Below are positions 43,653-53,989 of a stretch of 64,000 nt of DNA, one piece after another (within the stretch, counting starts at the first letter, position 1; the number at the start of each line of letters is the position of its first letter). Origin of the DNA: Peptoanaerobacter stomatis. Its GTDB lineage: Bacteria > Bacillota > Clostridia > Peptostreptococcales > Filifactoraceae. The DNA is taken from assembly GCF_000238095.2 (NCBI RefSeq), contig NZ_JH815226.1:98850-162849 (forward strand). The letters run 5' to 3'. The translations under genes were made by a program, and so were the position numbers. The notes under the pieces are model-generated. The model searched no databases. It worked only from the letters and a program-made list of their open reading frames with translations, and was not told where the DNA came from.

Positions 43653-46600
43653 CTATCTATCATTTTTTCTATATCGTCTTAATATTATAAGTCCGAATAG
43701 TGATAAAATAGAAGTCATAATTAATGTTCCTTGAGGAAATTCATTCCCTGTTTTGACTAATTTCGAATCTCCAAGCGGTACTCCGTCTTCATCTACATAT
43801 TCTATACTGCCGTCAGGATTTTCTCTCTTAGTATATGTTCCAAGCGGTACTCCGTCTTCATCTGATACTACTATATTATCAGGCGAATTAGGATCGTTAG
43901 GATTCGGTGTATCATCTATCGGATAACTCGGTATTGACGGTGTAGGTAAATTCGGTTTTTCAGGTCTGTCCGGTTTATCCGGTTTTTCAGGTCTATCCGG
44001 TCTGTCAGGCGGTGTATTTGGAGTAGGATCTGTAGGTTTAGGCGGTGTAGGATCATCAGGAGTATTAGGTCCAGGAGGTGTTACAATTCGAGTATTTACA
44101 AATTTTACAATGTCTCCTTCTTCTGTTACAACAGTTCCTTTTTCTTCTCTACCGTCTTTTCCGTTAACAGTTGTAGTATAATTATTATCAACATCTTCAC
44201 TTACTTCATAAGTTGTATTGAATTTTATACCTTTAATTATTATATATTCTCCATCTGAAAGATCTATGGTGTCTTTTGCTTTTATATATCCTTTAATTAT
44301 TTCTCCGTCAGAACCTTTATATTCATAGGTATAATTCTTATCAGGATCATTTCCTATATTGAATCTGAATTTAAATTTTTTTGATTTGTCGTCGACAGAA
44401 CCGGACACTTCTTTTTCTATTTTCAGCTGTCCATGTGTAGTAGTTCTATTGACAAACTCAACTCTTTGCAACTGAGGTTTTGTAGTTATTGTTCCTGATT
44501 TGACCTTTTCATAAGGTATATAATCCTTGTAATCAGTTTCTGTCAATATATAATTAATTTCTGTAGGTATTTCCTTTATTGTTATATTATCGCCGTCTTT
44601 TAACTCAAATTCACCATTATTACCTATCTTGCCTGTTATTCCGTTCAAATAATAATCGAACATACCGTCAAAAGGTGTACCGTCTTTATATTTAAACTCA
44701 ACTTTAAATTTAAAAATGTCATTTTTATCAGCCCACTTACCTTCAACTCGCTTATTTACAAAAAGTGTTGCCGATGTAGTAGACGGTACTATCTGTCTGT
44801 TTATTACGGTTATTTTATTTTTATCTTTTCTTATATTGGTATTTCCGTCCGTTTCTATATCTATTTCATAATTGTCCTTTAATTTTATAATAGTGACATT
44901 ATACTCTTTTGTATCCGGAATATAACCGTCTAATGTTTTAATTTCTTTCAGCTTATATTTACCGAATTTTAAACGTTCAAAAATAATTTCTCCATTTTCA
45001 TCCGTAGTTTTAGAAGCCACATAGAGCCCGTCTACAGATTTTAATTCAAATTCTACGCCTTTTAACGGTTTATCATTTCCGTCAACCTTTTTTATATTCA
45101 ACTCGGCAACTATAGATTTATTTATATCTATAGCTCTGTTAGGAATCACATATCTCTTATCTACAGAGTCAACGTCTCCTTCTCCCTGAATGAATGCTTT
45201 ATTATTAACCGCATCTCCCGTTTCTCCATAGACATCCGTAATATACATAAACTGATACGCTTTATTTTTATCAGGTATGGTGAAACTTAGTTGTCTACTG
45301 TTTCTGTCATATTTTATATATTTCTCCAAATATTCTTTTTCTGTATGAAGTGCTGTTTGTTCAAAAGCTTTAACAGGTTTTCCAGATTCAGTTTTATTTA
45401 CAATTTTGCCTTCTACAATTTTATAATTTTTACCGTCAAATTGTAAATCATTTGTATAAGGCTCTCTTCTTATTTCCAGTCCGCTTCCGAGTTTATCGGC
45501 TATAACAATCTCATCTTTCGTCAAATAATTATTCGGGTCATATTGAATCGTCCATTCCAAATAACCATTTTCAATATTACTCTCATCACTTATAAATTTA
45601 TCATAAAATTTAGGGTTGGTAGTATCTATAACTTGATCATCACTTAAAAAACTTTTTCTAATATTAACTGTCGCAATATTTCTTATCTCTTTATAAAATT
45701 TATTTGCATCCTTAGGTTTAGCCTCTAACAAAATAACATACGGTTTTGTTATTTTCTTGAAAGTAAATTTAGGTTTGTTAACATCCGAAAAATCAGTGAT
45801 AAGTTTATCTTGAAAATCACTGCTGTCTACATCTGTATATTTTACAGCCTTTACCGTTGCATCTTTGTTGTCTTCATTGGTATAAGAAACAAATCTCTCT
45901 CCCTCATATAACAAATAATTTTTACCTGCAACTATTTCAGTAAGTTCCCAACCTTCAGGCAACATATCTTCCACCACTATATCTCCGATTACATTATTGC
46001 CGGCTGTATTATCTATACCAGCCGCATTTATGCTGAGTCTGAATATAGCAGAATTTGTTTTTGTATTAAATGAGTTTTTTCTATTATCTATAGGTGTATT
46101 TGTATTATTGTCGAATATATTGTCATTAATTTTATCAATATCGTTATAATTTGATTTTATTACATCTGAATTTATTGCAGGTAGAGCTTGCTTTTCAAGC
46201 ATCCTCGCTTTATATAACGGCCAATCTTCTGCACTTTTAACAAATTTTTTATCTGTGAACATATATGATATATTGAAATTTTTGTTAAATTTCAGTCCGC
46301 TTGTTCCCTGTTGAAGAGCATTTAATAATATTCTATGATCCGTTATTACAGTTGTAAATGTAAATTCATTCATACTGTCTTGATTTAAATTGGATACTTC
46401 CAACAAATCTCCTGCATATACATGATAATTTTCTTCATTATCTGCATTATCTACATAAATCTTATATGTTTTATGTTCTATGTTTTGTCCTACCGGAGAT
46501 TTAACTTCAAATTTATCCGTATATTTCTGGAATTTTATCCAGTTCATTTGTATATTTCCTTGAGCATCTTTTGGAAGAAGACTTTGTTTTCCTTCAGTTG

Positions 46601-48272
46601 TACCAATATTCACTCCGTTCAAAGAAATTACAGGTGTTTCATCATTTTTACGTATTTGGTAATTTCCTTTTCGGATATTCTCCAAATTTGCATCAGGATC
46701 AAAAATCATCATATCATAGACATATGTTTTATCCGTTATTCTTATATTTTTATCTCCTTCAACTTTTATATTCCACGTGATTTCTTGCCCTGTATAATTT
46801 CCGTCTTTTTTTACCGCTCTTTTTTTAATTAAAGGATTACCTATTGTAACCGCTTTTTGATCATTCAACTTCAGTTGCCCTTCGTAACCCCAAGTTATAA
46901 CACCTATATTCGAAAATCTTTTTGACGGACCTGTTTCCAAATTATCCGTATAATTTAAAATCTTGGATTTTATAGTAAGTTTTATCTTGCCGTCTATATT
47001 TCCTACATTATAAATAGAATTATTATTTTCCGGTGTTATATTTTTACTTTCTTTTTCATATTTTCCGTCTTTTAATACTTCTTTTTCCAATATAGCACTT
47101 ACAAATTCAAGTTTTGTACCGCTATTATAATAATCTTGAGGTAATTTATCTTCTATTTTTACATTCTTTAATGATTTTCTCTCACTGTTGAACTCTATTA
47201 CCCAATCTATATAATAATCGTTATTTTCCTTATAATATTCGGCTGTGCTTCCTTTTGCAGACTTTTTCATCCACATTCTGTCAATCGTTACTGCCGAATT
47301 ATCTTGAGCATATTCTTTATCATTTTTAAGAATTTTAGCTGTATTTTCTTTTGTAAGTGTTAACTTTTGGTTGTTTTTGACAGCTGTTTGATACTCAGCC
47401 GGAGTGGAGTAAAACTCTGCACCTATTTGAGTCTTGAACTTGATTGTAAGTGGTGTTTTATCTGTGTCCTTAAACTTATATTTTAATTCTTTAGATATGT
47501 CATTCCATTCAATGGAATCTTCCGGCACAGCATTTTCACCAACTTTAAAACTGCCTTTTACATAATCTCCGACAGTTTTTAAATCATCGTAAAATAAAAA
47601 ATCTTTTAATTCAGCCTCATCTTTATATGAATTTTTCTTTATATTTACTGTCCATTCTACAGTTGCATCGTTATAGTCTGCTTTTCCTGTTTTTTCTATT
47701 GATATATACCCTTCTCCCGGAACAGTTTTATATTTTTTGCCCAATATATACACTTCCGTATATGCAGGTATTACCTGCTTATCTATCATAAATGTATCAC
47801 TGATTGAAAACTGCAATTTATTGGCATTTTCAAAAAAATCTTTACTTCCGTCAAAAGATATATTTAAGAAAAGAGTATCTCCATCTTTTGTATATTTTGC
47901 CGTTCCTATTTTTATCTTTTCTCTATCATCTTTTAATTCAAAAGAATTATTTATATCCTTTATATCTATACCTTTCCCTATTTTTATCTTAGCTTTATCT
48001 CCATGTTTGACATATTTAAGGGGCGCAGGATCCGATTTTTTAACAGGTACATTTATACTTACTTTTAACTGGAAGTTTTTGTCCATAACTATACTTCCAC
48101 CCTCAGGAACTATATTTCCGTCCTGCATTAAAATAACATCTTTTTCTAATATACCACTCACATCGTCGGATTCATCCGCATATAAATTTTTTGGAACCGA
48201 TATACTTCCTATCAGTAAAATAAAAGTTAATATAAAGCTCAATAATCTGATCGGTTTACTTTTTTGTTTCAT
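43653..48272 (-). CDS. Large sortase-anchored surface adhesin with SpaA/Cna-B-type domains
   Basis: 1539 residues. The signal peptide ends near residue 32 (LYADES). A very long region (about 40-1090) consists of adhesin-type beta domains with repeated DWVIEFNSERKSLKNV-, EWTVNIKKNSYKDEA- and EWTIQYDPNNYLTKDE-like strands. A SpaA/Cna-B prealbumin-like domain (about 1110-1195, KKVDGNDKPLKGVEFELK) follows, then two related domains with VNKRVEGKWADKNDIFKFKV and IEKEVSGSVDDKSKKFKFRF. A Pro/Asp-rich wall-spanning stretch, two DEDGVPLG repeats and the sorting signal LVKTG, hydrophobic helix and RRYRKNDR tail complete it. LVKTG differs from the usual LPxTG. Confidence 0.9.
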   Translation of the reverse strand: MKQKSKPIRLLSFILTFILLIGSISVPKNLYADESDDVSGILEKDVILMQDGNIVPEGGSIVMDKNFQLKVSINVPVKKSDPAPLKYVKHGDKAKIKIGKGIDIKDINNSFELKDDREKIKIGTAKYTKDGDTLFLNISFDGSKDFFENANKLQFSISDTFMIDKQVIPAYTEVYILGKKYKTVPGEGYISIEKTGKADYNDATVEWTVNIKKNSYKDEAELKDFLFYDDLKTVGDYVKGSFKVGENAVPEDSIEWNDISKELKYKFKDTDKTPLTIKFKTQIGAEFYSTPAEYQTAVKNNQKLTLTKENTAKILKNDKEYAQDNSAVTIDRMWMKKSAKGSTAEYYKENNDYYIDWVIEFNSERKSLKNVKIEDKLPQDYYNSGTKLEFVSAILEKEVLKDGKYEKESKNITPENNNSIYNVGNIDGKIKLTIKSKILNYTDNLETGPSKRFSNIGVITWGYEGQLKLNDQKAVTIGNPLIKKRAVKKDGNYTGQEITWNIKVEGDKNIRITDKTYVYDMMIFDPDANLENIRKGNYQIRKNDETPVISLNGVNIGTTEGKQSLLPKDAQGNIQMNWIKFQKYTDKFEVKSPVGQNIEHKTYKIYVDNADNEENYHVYAGDLLEVSNLNQDSMNEFTFTTVITDHRILLNALQQGTSGLKFNKNFNISYMFTDKKFVKSAEDWPLYKARMLEKQALPAINSDVIKSNYNDIDKINDNIFDNNTNTPIDNRKNSFNTKTNSAIFRLSINAAGIDNTAGNNVIGDIVVEDMLPEGWELTEIVAGKNYLLYEGERFVSYTNEDNKDATVKAVKYTDVDSSDFQDKLITDFSDVNKPKFTFKKITKPYVILLEAKPKDANKFYKEIRNIATVNIRKSFLSDDQVIDTTNPKFYDKFISDESNIENGYLEWTIQYDPNNYLTKDEIVIADKLGSGLEIRREPYTNDLQFDGKNYKIVEGKIVNKTESGKPVKAFEQTALHTEKEYLEKYIKYDRNSRQLSFTIPDKNKAYQFMYITDVYGETGDAVNNKAFIQGEGDVDSVDKRYVIPNRAIDINKSIVAELNIKKVDGNDKPLKGVEFELKSVDGLYVASKTTDENGEIIFERLKFGKYKLKEIKTLDGYIPDTKEYNVTIIKLKDNYEIDIETDGNTNIRKDKNKITVINRQIVPSTTSATLFVNKRVEGKWADKNDIFKFKVEFKYKDGTPFDGMFDYYLNGITGKIGNNGEFELKDGDNITIKEIPTEINYILTETDYKDYIPYEKVKSGTITTKPQLQRVEFVNRTTTHGQLKIEKEVSGSVDDKSKKFKFRFNIGNDPDKNYTYEYKGSDGEIIKGYIKAKDTIDLSDGEYIIIKGIKFNTTYEVSEDVDNNYTTTVNGKDGREEKGTVVTEEGDIVKFVNTRIVTPPGPNTPDDPTPPKPTDPTPNTPPDRPDRPEKPDKPDRPEKPNLPTPSIPSYPIDDTPNPNDPNSPDNIVVSDEDGVPLGTYTKRENPDGSIEYVDEDGVPLGDSKLVKTGNEFPQGTLIMTSILSLFGLIILRRYRKNDR

Positions 48273-48651
48273 TCTTCTCTCCTTTCTTTTAACCAGTTTT
48301 CGATTTAAAAATATTAAAAAATATCATATAATTCACATTATATTTTTATAATAACTTTCAATATTTTACTTAAAACACGGTTTTAGTATCAATTGTTAAT
48401 AAAATTTTATCAGATTTTTGCTGTACTGAAATACGTTAAAGTCTGCTGAAACATATTTAACAAAAAAAATGGTTTAAATAAACACTTTATATTACAACAA
48501 TACCATTTCATTTCTAAAAATAGTCCCTTTTACTTATTTAAAGTGTACCATATTATTTTTATTTTATCAACATATATTTTAAAAAAAGATATTTTCAAAT
48601 CATATTTTTATAAACTTGTAAAAAAATAAAATTTTCTATTATTTTATAATT

Positions 48652-48771
48652 TAATACTAAAACACTATTACAAAATATAAAATTTCTAATTTTTATATAT
48701 TTTTCAATTTAAAAAAATATGATTTTTTAGATAATATAATTATAATACAGTTTTAATTAGTACTTAGTATT
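48652..48771 (-). repeat. MITE-like element, family A, copy 2
   Basis: The reverse complement begins CAATACTAAGTACTAATTAA and ends TTTTGTAATAGTGTTTTAGT plus ATTA. It aligns along most of its length with copies 1 and 3, including the TATTATAATTATAT and ATTTTATATTTTGTAATAG blocks. The inverted ends are less perfect than in the other copies. Confidence 0.6.
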
Positions 48772-48800
48772 GAATATTTCAAAATTTATAGCAAAAAATA

Positions 48801-48828
48801 AAAAACTTATAATAAATTATAAGTTTTT
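48801..48828 (-). terminator. Terminator of the GGDEF-EAL gene
   Basis: The arms AAAAACTTATAAT and ATTATAAGTTTTT, with T-rich sequence after them on the minus strand, start 5 bp beyond the stop. Confidence 0.75.
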
Positions 48829-48832
48829 TATT

Positions 48833-51178
48833 TTATATTCTATTTATCAAATATGTTTTTTCAAACTCTTGTGCATTAACCGGTCTGCCGTAATAATATC
48901 CCTGTATCTGATCACATCCAAGCTCCAATAATATATCTTTTTGTTCTTTTTCTTCAACACCTTCTGCTATTGTTTCCAATTTCAGACCTTTCGACATCAT
49001 TATTATGGCATTTACTATCATATATTCATTTTTATCAGTAACTATATTATCTACAAGTTCTTTAGATATTTTTATCTTATCTATATTGAAATTTTTGATA
49101 TAACTTAGTGATGAATATCCTGTACCGAAATCATCTATACTTATATTTATTCCCATGTTGTGAAGTTTATCAAAAAGATTACATATAGACTCTCCTGCTT
49201 GCATTACGCTCATTTCTGTCATTTCAAAATCCAGCCAAACAGGATTTATATGTTTTACATCTACAAAATACTTTACTTCACTTAAAAAATCATAATTTTT
49301 AAGATATTTAGGCGATATGTTTATGGATATTCTGTAATTCTTATTATATTTTAAATTCCATTCTTTTATCTGTTCCGATGATTTCTTTATAGTCCATTGA
49401 ACTATTTTTAATATCGCATTGCTCTCTTCCGCTATGGCTATAAATTCTCCCGGTGAAACATTGCCTAAAACAGGACTGTTCCATCTAAGTAATGATTCCA
49501 TACCTATCAATTCACTTCCATCTATGCTGAATTGAGGCTGAAAAAACATCGCAAACTCATCATCATAGTTTATAGTTCTCAAAAGCCCTTCTATAGTAAT
49601 CTTCCTGTTTATCTTATCAGCCATTTCCTGATCATAAAATCTATAGTTGTTGAATGACTTATAATCAATCTTAGCTTCTTTTGAAGCATATTCGGCATTT
49701 TTTAATAATTCCGAATAATTTGCCATATTTCTTTCATACTTGCAACAACCTATTGCTACATCGATATTTATGAAATCCGTATCTATATATATTAGATTTG
49801 TCAATTCCAATGTAATGTTTTGTGCTATATCTTCTAACTGAGACATATTTTTATTATCTTGTATTAATACTGCAAACTCATTAGAATCCGTTCGAAATAC
49901 TTTTTCCCCTTTGAATATATTCTTCAACCTTCGTGATACTTCCTTTAAAACCATATCTCCTGTTTTATGTCCTGAAGTATTGTTAATAATTTTAAAATTT
50001 AATATATCTATGATAAAAATTATTACATTCTCTATAGGATATTCATCATATGAATCTAATATATCCATAAGATATTTTCTTGAGCCAAGCATAGTTAAGG
50101 AATCCGTATTTATTATTTTTAAAAATTCCTTATTTTTTTCTTCTAATTCTTTAGTTCTTTCATATACTCTTTTTTCAAGCTCATAATTTATCTGTAATTG
50201 AGATTCCAACAAGATCTTGTTTTCTTTAAGGCTCGTATAATATAGTGCTATAAGCAAATATACTATCATTGCAAAAAATGCTACCAAAATTTGTGAATTT
50301 GAAAGTGCTTTCAGCCTGTATAAAACCACATCAGTTACCATAATAACGAACAATATCAAAGTAACTATATATCCGCTTGATCTATTTAGTGTATATTTTA
50401 TACTTTCATCTTTATCATTTGAAACAATACTGCTATTTTCTTTTCTATGATATAAATATACAGCTATTGCTATAATATTTATAGGTATTACATACAATAC
50501 GTCTAATAATACGGTAGAACTGTAAGATATAGTAGAAGCTTGATATACAAATACCGAACCAACCACAGAAAATATAATCAAAGAAACTGTAACTCCTGTC
50601 ATAAAATTTGAAAATATTATCTTTTGTGAATTAGATGATAGCAGTATTATAAGAGTAAGTAATAACATTGATAATGTTATAGATGTAAAAATTATGTTTA
50701 AATCTCCAAGCGACAGCAATATTCTCGGAAACATAATATTTATTATGCCTCTAAGCATATAGTATGAACATATAAAAAGCAATATAAAGTTCATAAAAGA
50801 TTGCTTCTTATCGACACAGGACCACTCTGATTTTATTATAAAAAAACACACGGTTGCAATAACAAAAGGTATTATCAAGTATATCATATCAATTAGACTT
50901 TTCACAAAAACATATGGAAGAAACTTGAATCTAAGCATAACATATCCCATATCTGTGACAAAGGCAAGAAATACAAATACTCCTATTAAAAAATATATTA
51001 AATTATTTTTTTCTTTGCCATTTTTTAAATTAAAAAAAATAAATATACTTATCGCTAAGCTATTTATAGATTTACTTATATCGATAGCATAATTAATCTT
51101 GCGAAATGCTGCTATTTGATATAAAACAAAACTTATGGCAATTATAAAAAGAATAACTTTTTTTATTTTATAACCCAT
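48833..51178 (-). CDS. Membrane GGDEF-EAL protein, likely c-di-GMP phosphodiesterase
   Basis: 781 residues. About ten membrane segments (1-330) form a sensory region, followed by a short coiled coil. In the GGDEF domain (about 365-520) the signature reads DSNEF instead of GGDEF, so cyclase activity is unlikely. The EAL domain (about 530-775) keeps its metal ligands: GMESLLRW (ESL at the EAL position), NISPKYL, DFEMTEMSV, IDDFGTGYSSLSYI and ETIAEGVEE. The protein therefore probably breaks down cyclic di-GMP, opposing the cyclase encoded 6 kb away. AAAGGGA supports the start. Confidence 0.92.
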   Translation of the reverse strand: MGYKIKKVILFIIAISFVLYQIAAFRKINYAIDISKSINSLAISIFIFFNLKNGKEKNNLIYFLIGVFVFLAFVTDMGYVMLRFKFLPYVFVKSLIDMIYLIIPFVIATVCFFIIKSEWSCVDKKQSFMNFILLFICSYYMLRGIINIMFPRILLSLGDLNIIFTSITLSMLLLTLIILLSSNSQKIIFSNFMTGVTVSLIIFSVVGSVFVYQASTISYSSTVLLDVLYVIPINIIAIAVYLYHRKENSSIVSNDKDESIKYTLNRSSGYIVTLILFVIMVTDVVLYRLKALSNSQILVAFFAMIVYLLIALYYTSLKENKILLESQLQINYELEKRVYERTKELEEKNKEFLKIINTDSLTMLGSRKYLMDILDSYDEYPIENVIIFIIDILNFKIINNTSGHKTGDMVLKEVSRRLKNIFKGEKVFRTDSNEFAVLIQDNKNMSQLEDIAQNITLELTNLIYIDTDFINIDVAIGCCKYERNMANYSELLKNAEYASKEAKIDYKSFNNYRFYDQEMADKINRKITIEGLLRTINYDDEFAMFFQPQFSIDGSELIGMESLLRWNSPVLGNVSPGEFIAIAEESNAILKIVQWTIKKSSEQIKEWNLKYNKNYRISINISPKYLKNYDFLSEVKYFVDVKHINPVWLDFEMTEMSVMQAGESICNLFDKLHNMGINISIDDFGTGYSSLSYIKNFNIDKIKISKELVDNIVTDKNEYMIVNAIIMMSKGLKLETIAEGVEEKEQKDILLELGCDQIQGYYYGRPVNAQEFEKTYLINRI

Positions 51179-51202
51179 AATATCCCTTTCATTATTAATG
51201 TA

Positions 51203-52309
51203 TTACAATCTATTTAACCTATTGTTTACAAATCTTTCAACCAATGTATATATAACCGACATTGTCGGTACTGCAACTATCATTCCTAAAAATCCTGCAA
51301 ATCCTCCTATAACTGTTATTGCAAAAAGCACCCATATACCCGGCAAGCCTACGGATTTTCCTACAACTCTCGGATATATCAAATTCCCTTCCAATTGTTG
51401 TAATATTAAAAACAATATTAAAAACCACAATGCTTTTATAGGTTCTACTATCACTATGGATAATACTCCATACACACAAGCTATTGCAACACCAAACAAT
51501 GGAACTAAAGAAAAAACTCCTATTATTGCAGATATTGGAATAGCTTTTGGTATACCAAGCAAACTCATAGATATTAGAAATAAAAAGCCAAGTATCACAG
51601 ATTCAGTGCCTTGTCCTGCAATGAATCCTGAAAATGAAGTATTTACAACTTTAAAAAATTCAACTATATGTTCTGAACGTTCATTTCCGAATATAGCCAG
51701 TATTAATCTTTTTGCTTGCTCAATCAAGTTTTCTTTTTGTGCAAGTATGTATATAGAAAAAACTATCCCAATGAATAAACTTATCAATCCGCTAAAAAAA
51801 GTTGCAGTTAAAGAAAGTATGGATTGAATCGTAGTAGATGCATAAAGAACCGAAGATTTTTTTATAAAATTAACTGCACTGTCAATCATAGATGATATGT
51901 CTATGCCGATATTGTCAAATATTTTTAAATTACCATGTAGCTTTAAAAAAGACTCCACCGAATCCACACTATTCAATTTCGTACTAATTTCATTTATACT
52001 GTTTGCAATCTCCGGAATTATCATAGATGTTATAAAATATATTGAAAATATAAATACAATTATCGTTATAAATATAGCCTGAAACCTATATGTACCTTGT
52101 CCTCTAATTATTCTCCCAATCAATTTTTCAAAAAACATCATAGGGATATTAAGGATAAATGCTATACATATCCCAACTATAACCGGAATGAACAAATTTA
52201 GTATATTTCCTACAATATTATATATATTTGTCAAATTAGCCAATGAAAAAAATAATAAATTTGCAATTATTATAAGTTTTAATATCTTCTTATAGCTACA
52301 ATTATCCAT
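51203..52309 (-). CDS. AI-2E family transporter (putative permease)
   Basis: 368 residues with about eight membrane segments, an extracytoplasmic domain (about 75-140) and the typical C-terminal pattern IPISAIIGVFSLVPLFG, then EGNLIYPRVVGKSVGLPGIW and VPTMSVIYTLVERF. The superfamily includes the proposed AI-2 exporter TqsA and Na+/H+ antiporters, so the substrate cannot be fixed. It ends 25 bp upstream of the GGDEF-EAL start and could be co-transcribed with it. Confidence 0.9.
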   Translation of the reverse strand: MDNCSYKKILKLIIIANLLFFSLANLTNIYNIVGNILNLFIPVIVGICIAFILNIPMMFFEKLIGRIIRGQGTYRFQAIFITIIVFIFSIYFITSMIIPEIANSINEISTKLNSVDSVESFLKLHGNLKIFDNIGIDISSMIDSAVNFIKKSSVLYASTTIQSILSLTATFFSGLISLFIGIVFSIYILAQKENLIEQAKRLILAIFGNERSEHIVEFFKVVNTSFSGFIAGQGTESVILGFLFLISMSLLGIPKAIPISAIIGVFSLVPLFGVAIACVYGVLSIVIVEPIKALWFLILFLILQQLEGNLIYPRVVGKSVGLPGIWVLFAITVIGGFAGFLGMIVAVPTMSVIYTLVERFVNNRLNRL

Positions 52310-52549
52310 AAAAAAACAGCCTCAACTTTTATAATAAAAATAAAATATATATATCAAAATTACCTAATTATGTATATAAGCTTTCCATAAATTACTTTAC
52401 AATCACTATTATATTAGTTTTCACAAATTTTGCAATAGAATTATTTATTTTCTCTAAACAAAAAAAGTATAATAGAATTATTTTTATAGGCATATTTTCA
52501 TATAAATAATATAAACAAATATTTTTCTCAGTGTTTATTTGTATACATT

Positions 52550-53593
52550 CTAAAAAACACCTATTATTTTTTGAATACTTATACTCATTATTATAATTGA
52601 TAACCAACAGCAACTACCCAATATCATGGGTTTTATGCCTGATTTTATAAGTTTTACTATATCAGTATTAAGCCCTATAGCAGACATTGCCATAACTATA
52701 AAAAATTTGCTCAATTTTTTAGCAATGTGGAAAAACTCATGAACATATACTGCCATATTCTGATTTATTACATTATTTCCTATCAAAACCTCTGCTAAAG
52801 TTGTAACAAACGAACAAATAACAAAATATAATATGAACATAGGAAATATCTTCTTTATATCTATAGATGCGTTTTTATCTGCTGTTTTTTTTGCTCTATA
52901 TATTGCAAGTGTCAATGTTATAGGTATTATAGCCAAAGTCCTCGTAAGTTTAACTATGGTCGCTTTATCCAATACTAATGAACCTGTATTATGTATACTG
53001 TCCCAAGCTGATGCAGTAGCAGTTACAGAAGATGTATCATTTACAGCAGTTCCTGCAAAAAGTGCAAAACCGTCATTAGAAAATCCCAATATCATTCCTA
53101 TTGTAGGAAAGATAAGTGCCGCTATCAAATTAAATAAAAATATAACTGATATTGCCTGAGCAATGTCACTATCATCAGCATCTATCACCGGAGCAGTAGC
53201 CGCTATTGCAGAACCTCCACATATAGATGAACCTACACCTATTAGTGTGGCTATCTTAGTATCTATTTTAAACAATTTAGACATAAAATAAGCAACTATA
53301 AGCGATGTAAGTATAGTAGATAATATTATAGGCAATGAGGTAGCTCCAACAGATAAAACCGTCTTTAAGTTGAGTCCGAATCCTAACAATATAACGGCAT
53401 ATTGTAATACTTTTTTAGATGTAAATGCAATGCCACTCAAAAAATCGCCCTTATCCTTAAAAAATATACCTATTATCATACCGAACAGTATGGCAAATAC
53501 AGGAGCACCTATTACAGGCTTAATATTTCCGAGTATCCATGCAGGAACAGCTATCAGTATGCACATTAAAACACCTTTAATATTTTTACTCAT
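52550..53593 (-). CDS. YeiH family putative sulfate exporter
   Basis: 347 residues with about ten membrane helices. Family segments include PVIGAPVFAILFGMIIG, LLGFGLNLKTVLSVG, GVGSSICGGSAIAATAPVID (a duplicated Gly/Ser-rich motif), FAGTAVNDTSSVTATA and the late AMSAIGLNTDIVKLIKSGIK. YeiH/YtnM proteins are annotated as sulfate exporters on weak evidence. The start at 53593 with AAAGGAGTG upstream is preferred to a start 11 codons earlier. No linked sulfur genes are nearby. Confidence 0.9.
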   Translation of the reverse strand: MSKNIKGVLMCILIAVPAWILGNIKPVIGAPVFAILFGMIIGIFFKDKGDFLSGIAFTSKKVLQYAVILLGFGLNLKTVLSVGATSLPIILSTILTSLIVAYFMSKLFKIDTKIATLIGVGSSICGGSAIAATAPVIDADDSDIAQAISVIFLFNLIAALIFPTIGMILGFSNDGFALFAGTAVNDTSSVTATASAWDSIHNTGSLVLDKATIVKLTRTLAIIPITLTLAIYRAKKTADKNASIDIKKIFPMFILYFVICSFVTTLAEVLIGNNVINQNMAVYVHEFFHIAKKLSKFFIVMAMSAIGLNTDIVKLIKSGIKPMILGSCCWLSIIIMSISIQKIIGVF

Positions 53594-53989
53594 CTTATTC
53601 ACTCCTTTTAAAGCTAAATTTTTCAATAAATCTTATTTTCAATAAAATATATATTTATAAAAAATGAAATCCATAATATTGCATAACAAATAGTAGATAT
53701 CGTAAAATAACTATAAAATAAATGTATTATTAAACTTATTATTTTTTAATATAAAACAATAGCAAAAATTTAAAAATATACAACTTTATAACCTAATATA
53801 TTAGTATTTTAGTTTAATATTGATATAATCTTTCATTAAAAACAAAATTCTAAAATTGCAATTTAAATTATACTACCTCATAATTATTTTTTCAATAAAA
53901 AATCAGTGCTCAAATAATAAAGCACTGATTTCTTAATTAACTGCAATATATAATTTATAATGTATTTAAGTAAAAATTTTACCAAAATT
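53594..53989. other. Gene-free interval between the molybdenum hydroxylase and YeiH genes
   Basis: It contains the molybdenum hydroxylase terminator (53900-53931). The remaining AT-rich 300 bp presumably hold the yeiH promoter, but no clear -35/-10 pair was chosen. Confidence 0.55.
53900..53931 (-). terminator. Terminator of the molybdenum hydroxylase gene
   Basis: The arms AAATCAGTGCT and AGCACTGATTT, with a 10-nt loop and a T-rich tract after them on the minus strand, lie 59 bp beyond the stop. Confidence 0.85.

Larger units (their letters stand above)
48273..48832. other. Gene-free interval upstream of the adhesin gene
   Basis: About 380 bp of AT-rich sequence upstream of the adhesin gene, in which I see no clear promoter or gene, followed by a family A element (48652-48771) and the terminator of the GGDEF-EAL gene (48801-48828). 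Confidence 0.6.

Noticed and set aside
46422-46832. Open frame of 136 codons on the plus strand inside the adhesin gene
   Set aside because: It is antisense to a strongly supported 1539-codon gene and has no ribosome site and no recognisable domain. It arises from base composition.
52392-52613. Short minus-strand frame after yeiH
   Set aside because: It overlaps the end of yeiH and has no ribosome site, no family motif and composition like intergenic DNA.
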